A stretch of DNA of 9,782 nucleotides from an uncultured Slackia sp. GTDB lineage: Bacteria; Actinomycetota; Coriobacteriia; Coriobacteriales; Eggerthellaceae. The notes under the pieces were generated by a model that saw nothing but the letters and a program-made list of their open reading frames with translations, had not been told where the DNA came from and ran no database searches. Shown here one piece after another: positions 5,493 through 9,782 of the stretch. Location of the stretch: the NCBI GenBank assembly GCA_937895975.1, contig CALBLG010000065.1:1-9782 (forward strand), given 5' to 3'. The position numbers and the translations under genes are program-made. Position 1 is the stretch's first letter. Every line of letters begins with the position of its first letter.

Positions 5493-7169
5493 GTGCCCAA
5501 AGCGCATGCAACCGAGCAAACGCGTATCCTTGCGAAGCGCATTCTGCGCAGCACGTTCGCGGCCACGCTGGTTTTCTCGGCTGTGTTTCTCTCTATCACC
5601 TTGGCATTGAACGCACTCGTGCTGCCCCAGGTGGGAGAGGCGGTGGCGAAGGTCACTTCGCCGTGGCAATACGTGTCGGCCGACGTGGCCAATGTGACCG
5701 AGGCCGATTGGTTCGTGCAAAAGGAAAACGAGCTGAAGGCCGATGTGGTGCGCAAATACCTGCGCGAGTTGGTGGACGCGGCCGTGCCCGACGCCAGCTG
5801 GGGTTTGGCACAGAACCCGCAGAATGCCAAGAACGTGCAAACCGAGGGCGCGAATTCCGAAAACGTGCTTACTATAACCACGCAGCCCACCGACGCCGAG
5901 GAATATGCGGCCGCCAAGTCGCAGGGCCTCGTGCAGGGCAACAGCCTGTCGTTTTCGGGCATGCCCCATTCTTCGCAGGCCGCGCGGCAAATCGTGATTT
6001 CCGCTGTGGACGCGCGCAATTTGGGCCAGGCGGCGAACGTGTACGACGCGTTGTGGTCGACCACGAAAGATTGGGACGACAAGCCCGAGCAAGTCGAGCT
6101 GTTCTACGACGAGGCTGCTACGGCCATCGACGCCGACTTCTCTCAGGTCGTGGTGCGCTATTCCTACGACGCGGGTACGGGCATCGAAACCGTGACGTAC
6201 GCCGGCGGCCAGCAGATGCAGCGCGATCTGTCGCCGTACAACAATATTCGCGCGCTGAAGTTTCCCGTCGCCATCACGGTGTTTTTGCTGGGCATCCTCA
6301 TTATTATGGCGTTCGCCATTCGCAAGAGCCTGCGCTATTTCGACGACCTGTTCGCTTCGCTGCGCGCGGTGCTTACCGACAGCAGCGCCATGGTGAAGCT
6401 GCCGACCGAGCTGTCGCTTGCCGAGGAGTCGATCAACGACATCAAGCGCAAAAACGATGCGGAGCAGCGCGCGACCGAGGCCGCCGAGCGCCGCAAAAAC
6501 GAGCTGGTGGCGTATTTGGCGCACGACACCAAAACGCCGCTCACATCGATCACCGGTTACCTCACATTGCTTGAAGAAGCGCCCGATATGCCCGTTGAGC
6601 AGCGGCAACGCTATGCGCACGTCGCGTTGGCGAAAGCATACCGGCTCGATGCGATGCTCGACGAGTTCTTCGAGATTACCCGCTACAACCTGGGGGCCAT
6701 AGCCATCGAGCGCGAACGCTTCGACTTGGCGCTGTTCTGCTACCAGGTGGCCGAGGACTTCTATCCCGAGGCCGAATCGCGCGGAATCGACTTGGTGGTG
6801 AACGCCAACGAGGGCGACACTGTGTTCGCCGATGCTACGAAGATGGCGCGCGTGGTGTCGAATGTGATTAAGAACGCCGTGGCGTATGCCGATGCGAATT
6901 CGACGATTACGATCGAGGCGCACGCGAAGGCCGACGGCGCGTTCAGGATTGAAGTTTCGAACCAGGGTCGCGAGATCAGCCCCGAGCATCTGAAGCGCAT
7001 CTTCGAGAAGTTCTATCGCGAAGACGACGCCCGCGCCACGCGCCAAGGCGGGGCGGGGCTTGGCTTGGCCATCGCGCGCGAGATCGTGGCTGCGCACAAC
7101 GGCACCATCGATGCCACGAGCGAAAACGGCGTAACTCGTTTCGTGATTGACATCCCTGCCGCGAAATAG
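5493..7169 (+). CDS. Sensor histidine kinase, VanS-like, with large extracellular domain
   Basis: This membrane kinase of 558 residues is partner to the regulator at 4700. GTG 5493 is chosen because AAGGAGG (5481-5487) sits 5 nt before it; ATG 5430, in frame, has only a weak site. TM1 is about 20-45 and TM2 about 257-276, enclosing about 210 residues outside the membrane, far more than in classical VanS. A linker of about 65 residues leads to the dimerisation helix LVAYLAHDTKTPLTS with phospho-acceptor His344. The ATPase domain shows the N box with Asn457 and Asn461 (SNVIKNAVAYA), a G1 box with Asn-Gln-Gly (490-492) instead of the usual Asp-x-Gly, as in VanS relatives, the FEKFYR F box, and GGAGLGLAIA (from 519). 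The external domain has no motif I recognise, so the signal is unknown; envelope stress or an antimicrobial would fit the subfamily. Confidence 0.93.
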   Translation: MPKAHATEQTRILAKRILRSTFAATLVFSAVFLSITLALNALVLPQVGEAVAKVTSPWQYVSADVANVTEADWFVQKENELKADVVRKYLRELVDAAVPDASWGLAQNPQNAKNVQTEGANSENVLTITTQPTDAEEYAAAKSQGLVQGNSLSFSGMPHSSQAARQIVISAVDARNLGQAANVYDALWSTTKDWDDKPEQVELFYDEAATAIDADFSQVVVRYSYDAGTGIETVTYAGGQQMQRDLSPYNNIRALKFPVAITVFLLGILIIMAFAIRKSLRYFDDLFASLRAVLTDSSAMVKLPTELSLAEESINDIKRKNDAEQRATEAAERRKNELVAYLAHDTKTPLTSITGYLTLLEEAPDMPVEQRQRYAHVALAKAYRLDAMLDEFFEITRYNLGAIAIERERFDLALFCYQVAEDFYPEAESRGIDLVVNANEGDTVFADATKMARVVSNVIKNAVAYADANSTITIEAHAKADGAFRIEVSNQGREISPEHLKRIFEKFYREDDARATRQGGAGLGLAIAREIVAAHNGTIDATSENGVTRFVIDIPAAK

Positions 7170-7182
7170 GGTTTCGGTTGCT

Positions 7183-7216
7183 GGTCCACGCGTCCCGAGG
7201 CGGGCCGCGTAGGACC
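7183..7216 (+). terminator. Hairpin after the sensor kinase, possible terminator
   Basis: GGTCC-ACGCG-T-CCCG (7183-7197) pairs with CGGG-C-CGCGT-A-GGACC (7201-7216): 14 pairs, one T-C mismatch, one bulged A and an AGG loop. It starts 13 nt after the kinase stop codon. No T-run follows, so it may be a weak terminator or an mRNA-stabilising stem. A small stem, AGCAG-GCTA-CTGCT (7219-7232), follows immediately. Confidence 0.45.
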
Positions 7217-7270
7217 ACAGCAGGCTACTGCTTCGACCTAGGGGCTACGCCATGCGCCCGCTTGGCGGTG

Positions 7271-7288
7271 CTTCATTTTAAAATGAAG
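7271..7288. promoter_or_regulatory. Perfect 18-bp AT-rich palindrome
   Basis: CTTCATTTT and AAAATGAAG abut as an exact palindrome without a spacer, in the gap between the kinase and the efflux gene. It is AT-rich in a GC-rich setting and lies about 136 bp upstream of the -35 element of the efflux promoter. It looks like the site of a dimeric regulator, for instance of the TetR or MarR type, but nothing here identifies the protein. Confidence 0.5.
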
Positions 7289-7423
7289 GGCAGAAGTGAG
7301 CACCGATGTTCCCGAATGGGCCGCGCCGGAGCTCGCGAACCTCAAGCGAGTGTTTGGTTGCTGTCTCGGGCCCCGCGCGCCAGCAACGCCCCGGCAACGC
7401 CTGCGCATTTTCGGCGAAAGTCG

Positions 7424-7454
7424 TTGACTCTCCCATAGTGGGATAGTTTAGGGT
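7424..7454 (+). promoter_or_regulatory. Promoter of the efflux gene with MerR-type geometry
   Basis: TTGACT (7424-7429) is a good -35 element. TAGGGT (7449-7454) is a partial -10 at a 19-bp spacing, instead of the usual 17. The spacer holds a dyad, TCCCA-TAG-TGGGA (7431-7443), extended by outer CT/AG pairs. A 19-bp spacer with a central dyad is the hallmark of promoters that MerR-family activators untwist, many of which drive multidrug efflux genes. A second dyad, GGGATA with TATCCC (7441-7459), overlaps the -10. No merR-like gene lies in the window. Confidence 0.5.
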
Positions 7455-7504
7455 ATCCCGTGCACAAAAACGAAGGCGCACGGGTGCGCCGCGAGGGAGT
7501 TTGC

Positions 7505-8824
7505 ATGACTGAAGATAAGCTCGAAGTGAAAGAGTACGACCGGCCGCCGTTGCCGAAGAACTGGCTGTCGACGGTCGTCATCATTTGGCTCGGCCAGGCG
7601 GCGAGCATTCTTACGGCGTATGCGTCGATTTACGCGGGCGTGTGGTTCGTGACCGAAACCACCGACTCGGCGCTTATGCTGGCGCTGGCGTCGCTGTGCT
7701 CCATGCTGCCGCAGGGCCTGTTAGCCCCGATCGGCGGCGTGGTTGCCGACCGCTTCAACCGCAAATACGTGCTTATCGCGGCCGATGCGTTCGTGGGCGC
7801 CATGGCGCTGCTGATGGGCGTCATCATCGCCATGGGGCATGTGTCGGTGCCGCTCGTGCTTATCATGGGCGCGCTGCGCAGCGTGGGCGAGGCGTTCCAC
7901 GTGCCCGCCATGGAGGCAACGCTGCCGCTGTTGGTGCCGAAAAAGCACGTCGTGCGCGTGAACACGCTCAACCAAAGCCTGTGGTCGATGGCGCTTGTGG
8001 TGGGCCCTGTGATCGGCATCTTCCTATACACCGTGGTCGGCTTCCAAATGGTGCTGTTCTTGAACGCCGCCGGCTGCGCCGTGGCGTGTTTGGCCCTGTC
8101 GTTCGCGAAAATCCCCAATTTCCACGATGAGTCTGACGAAGCGCGCCATCCCATTGCGAGTTTGAAGGCGGGCTTCGACACGCTGCGCGCCGACAAAGCG
8201 CTGCTCATTTTGTGCGTCGTCGTGATGTGCATGATGGCCATGTACACGGGCATCAACTCGTTGTTCCCGCTCATGACGTACGACCACTTCAACGGTGACG
8301 GCTACGCGGCGTCGTTCATCGAAGCGACGTATGGCGTGGCGTCGCTTGTGGGCATCGCGGTGCTGTTCGTGTGGGGCGGCGGCCGCCATCTGTTGCGCGT
8401 GGTGGCGTTCTCGGGTACGTTCGCGGGCCTTATTTTGGTGGCGACCGGCCTGCTCTCTCCCGATATGTTCTTCTGGTTCGCGGTGCTCACGGCCATTTCG
8501 GGCGTCATCGAGTCGATGTTCAACGGCCCGCTGCTCGCCGTGGTGCAAAAGCGCGTGCCGCCCGAGAAGCTCGGCCGCGTTATGGGCCTGTTCACTACGG
8601 TTACGGCGCTTTCTTCGCCCATCGGCCTGGGCCTGGCGGGCACGTGCGCCGAGTTCACGGGCGTGGCCATGTGGTTCGTCATCGCGGGTGTGGTGGTAAC
8701 GGCGGGCGGTTTGATGCTGGGGCTTCTGCCGTCGCTGCGCAAGCTCGATCGCGAAGTTGCGGCCACGTTTGACGAGGTTGATGTGAAAAAGACGAACCAT
8801 CAGGTTGAAAAAGCCGCCGAATAG
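7505..8824 (+). CDS. MFS efflux transporter, MefA/MFS_3-like
   Basis: This is a 439-residue inner-membrane carrier with about twelve hydrophobic segments. ATG 7505 is chosen because GAGGGAG (7493-7499) is 5 nt upstream; a GTG at 7460 is in frame but lies within the promoter region. Motif A, GGVVADRFNRK (77-87), follows TM2. VPAMEATLPLLVP and NTLNQSLWSMALVVGPVIG, between TM4 and TM6, are typical of the MefA/EntS/MFS_3 group of drug or siderophore exporters. It ends in a hydrophilic tail of about 30 residues. Its place 335 bp after the two-component pair suggests a defence or stress role, but the promoter points to a MerR-type regulator and lacks the phased repeats found upstream of the response regulator. 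The substrate is unknown; macrolides and other amphiphiles are transported by relatives. Confidence 0.9.
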   Translation: MTEDKLEVKEYDRPPLPKNWLSTVVIIWLGQAASILTAYASIYAGVWFVTETTDSALMLALASLCSMLPQGLLAPIGGVVADRFNRKYVLIAADAFVGAMALLMGVIIAMGHVSVPLVLIMGALRSVGEAFHVPAMEATLPLLVPKKHVVRVNTLNQSLWSMALVVGPVIGIFLYTVVGFQMVLFLNAAGCAVACLALSFAKIPNFHDESDEARHPIASLKAGFDTLRADKALLILCVVVMCMMAMYTGINSLFPLMTYDHFNGDGYAASFIEATYGVASLVGIAVLFVWGGGRHLLRVVAFSGTFAGLILVATGLLSPDMFFWFAVLTAISGVIESMFNGPLLAVVQKRVPPEKLGRVMGLFTTVTALSSPIGLGLAGTCAEFTGVAMWFVIAGVVVTAGGLMLGLLPSLRKLDREVAATFDEVDVKKTNHQVEKAAE

Positions 8825-8853
8825 GCGAAAATCTGCAGTACTGAAATTGGACC

Positions 8854-8890
8854 AAGCGCGGTGCGTCCTTCGGGACGCGCCGCGCTTTTT
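8854..8890 (+). terminator. Strong intrinsic terminator with TTCG tetraloop
   Basis: AAGCGCGG-T-GCGTCC (8854-8868) pairs with GGACGC-G-CCGCGCTT (8873-8887) to make a stem of 15 positions, including one T-G pair, closed by a TTCG tetraloop and followed by TTTTT (8886-8890). It lies 30 nt after the efflux gene. The T-run ends only 15 nt before the start codon of the next gene, so the same hairpin also sits in the leader of any transcript for that gene that starts upstream. Confidence 0.88.
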
Positions 8891-8905
8891 ACGGAAGGGG
8901 AGCGC

Positions 8906-9613
8906 ATGGTCATTCTGGGCGCGTTGGTGAACGGCATCGCCACGGTAATCGGCGGCGTGCTGGGCTTGGTGTTCAAAAGGCGCGTGTCGCAGAAGCTGGG
9001 CGACTTCCTTATGCAAGGCCTGGGGCTGTGCGTGATGCTTGTGGGCGTCCAGGGCATGGTGAAGGGGCAAAGCGTCACCATCACGGTGCTTTCGATGGTC
9101 ATCGGCGGGGCGTTGGGCTATTGGATCGATATCGATGGGGCGATTCACCGTTTCGGCGACTGGGTGCAGCGCAAGCTCGATGCCGCGTTCAAAGGCTCGA
9201 CGGCTTTGGGCAACTTCTCGGACGGTTTTGTGGCGGCCACGCTGTTCATCTGCATTGGCGCCATGGCAATTTTGGGATCGCTGCAAAGCGGTTTGCAGCT
9301 CGACCATTCCACGCTGTACGCGAAGGCCCTCATCGACTTGGTGGTGGTTATGGTTATGGCCACCACGCTGGGCATCGGCGTGCCGTTTTCGGGTATTTGC
9401 GTGTTCGTGTACGAGGCCGCGCTCAGCCTGGCGGCAAGCGCGTTGGCGCCATTTCTTACCGATGCGGTTATCGCCGAAATGGTATGCGCGGGAAGCTTGC
9501 TGCTTTTGGCGATTGGCTTGAATATGCTGAAAATCACCGACATCAAAGTGGCGAATTTTCTGCCTGCGGCGTTTCTACCGATTTTGTTCTGCGCGATTCC
9601 GGGGTTGATGTAG
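8906..9613 (+). CDS. DUF554 family membrane protein
   Basis: This is a 235-residue integral membrane protein, the usual length for DUF554 (relatives of YdfK/YqgA), with about six or seven hydrophobic segments. ATG 8906 is preceded by GGAAGGGGAG (8893-8902); the frame is open further back, but only through the terminator hairpin. Characteristic features are the opening GALVNGIATVIGGVLG, the segment GFVAATLFICIGAMAILGSLQSGL (about 106-129) and GVPFSG after it. The family is thought to be a transporter, but its function is not established. It follows the efflux gene by 81 nt on the same strand; a strong terminator lies between, so co-transcription would need read-through. Confidence 0.92.
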   Translation: MVILGALVNGIATVIGGVLGLVFKRRVSQKLGDFLMQGLGLCVMLVGVQGMVKGQSVTITVLSMVIGGALGYWIDIDGAIHRFGDWVQRKLDAAFKGSTALGNFSDGFVAATLFICIGAMAILGSLQSGLQLDHSTLYAKALIDLVVVMVMATTLGIGVPFSGICVFVYEAALSLAASALAPFLTDAVIAEMVCAGSLLLLAIGLNMLKITDIKVANFLPAAFLPILFCAIPGLM

Positions 9614-9701
9614 CCGTTGGAGGTGCCGGCCGCCCCGCGTCGGCGCGCCGTTATAAAAGGCTAAGCCGGGCTACTTTCTCTGACGTTCGCTACGTGCAAA
9701 T

Positions 9702-9741
9702 GCCGGCTCGTTTTGCGAGCCCGGCGCGGCCGCTCGGCCGC
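9702..9741. other. Two adjacent GC-rich hairpins
   Basis: GCCGGCTCG (9702-9710) pairs with CGAGCCCGGC (9716-9725), with one bulged C and a TTTTG loop. GCGGCC-GCTC-GGCCGC (9726-9741) follows at once. They lie about 90 nt after the DUF554 stop codon. No T-run follows, so they may be a factor-assisted terminator or a leader of the next gene. The rest of 9614-9701 shows no gene. Confidence 0.4.
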
Positions 9742-9752
9742 ATAGTAAGGTA

Positions 9753-9779
9753 TTCAACATGCCATTTAGGCATGTTGAA
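9753..9779. promoter_or_regulatory. Perfect 11-bp inverted repeat at the window edge
   Basis: TTCAACATGCC and GGCATGTTGAA are exact reverse complements separated by ATTTA. The dyad is symmetric and AT-richer than the flanks, and no T-run is visible before the window ends. It could be an operator for a gene to the right, a terminator, or one end of a repeat; the missing flank prevents a choice. Confidence 0.5.
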
Positions 9780-9782
9780 GGC

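Noticed and set aside
4253..6082. 609-codon open frame on the minus strand
   Set aside because: It runs antisense across the response regulator, the kinase start and the hairpin region. Its product is rich in Arg, Ala and His with no domain, the usual by-product of GC-biased codon use in the real genes.
5364..7097. 577-codon minus-strand frame
   Set aside because: It is antisense to the histidine kinase, whose catalytic motifs are complete on the plus strand; the antisense product has low-complexity Arg/His/Gly-rich composition.
4700..7169. Vancomycin resistance locus
   Set aside because: Only VanR/VanS-like regulators are present. There is no D-Ala-D-Lac or D-Ala-D-Ser ligase, dehydrogenase or dipeptidase gene, and both flanks hold unrelated genes.
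7178..7438. 86-codon plus-strand frame after the kinase
   Set aside because: It starts at TTG inside the post-kinase hairpin with no ribosome binding site, has Arg/Ala/Pro-rich composition, and runs into the efflux promoter.
8024..9307. 427-codon minus-strand frame spanning the efflux and DUF554 genes
   Set aside because: It crosses a strong plus-strand terminator and two well-supported genes, and its product is His/Arg/Gln-rich without recognisable folds.

Overview
The window looks like chromosomal DNA from a GC-rich anaerobic bacterium. My best guess is an actinobacterium of the class Coriobacteriia (Eggerthellaceae-like). That rests on protein style only: a VanR/VanS-like pair in a high-GC background, several major-facilitator carriers, an oxygen-independent coproporphyrinogen-oxidase-like radical SAM protein and a LarE. 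No rRNA, tRNA or marker gene is present to prove it. There are seven protein genes, no CRISPR array, no insertion sequence and no tRNA.

Layout. (1) 1-1326: an MFS carrier of the aromatic-acid/H+ symporter type, with its own promoter and a perfect 16-bp palindrome upstream. (2) 1327-1529: a convergent intergenic region with three hairpins, one of them a probable terminator. (3) 1530-4175, minus strand: a HemW/HutW-like radical SAM protein and, upstream of it, larE. The two are separated by 462 bp that hold two related hairpin repeats, each about 70 bp. (4) 4176-4699: a divergent intergenic region filled with a chain of hairpins, most with G/A-rich loops, followed by four helically phased direct repeats in front of the response regulator. 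(5) 4700-7169: a VanR/VanS-like two-component pair whose sensor domain is unusually large. (6) 7170-7504: a regulatory region with a hairpin, an 18-bp perfect palindrome and a promoter of MerR-type geometry. (7) 7505-8824: a drug-efflux-type MFS carrier that ends in a textbook terminator. (8) 8906-9613: a DUF554 membrane protein translated just beyond that terminator. (9) 9614-9782: no gene, but three hairpins or palindromes before the window ends.

How the parts may work together. The two-component system probably senses an envelope or antimicrobial signal. It may autoregulate through the phased repeats. It sits directly before an efflux carrier, but that carrier's promoter looks like a target of a MerR-family regulator, and no copy of the phased repeats is visible there, so control of the carrier by the pair is only a guess from proximity. 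LarE makes a nickel-pincer cofactor and would need larB/larC and a target enzyme elsewhere in the genome.

The most unusual material is non-coding: the paired inverted-repeat family at 3087-3321 (REPIN-like geometry) and the array of GGGA-loop hairpins at 4259-4579. I recognise neither as a described element.
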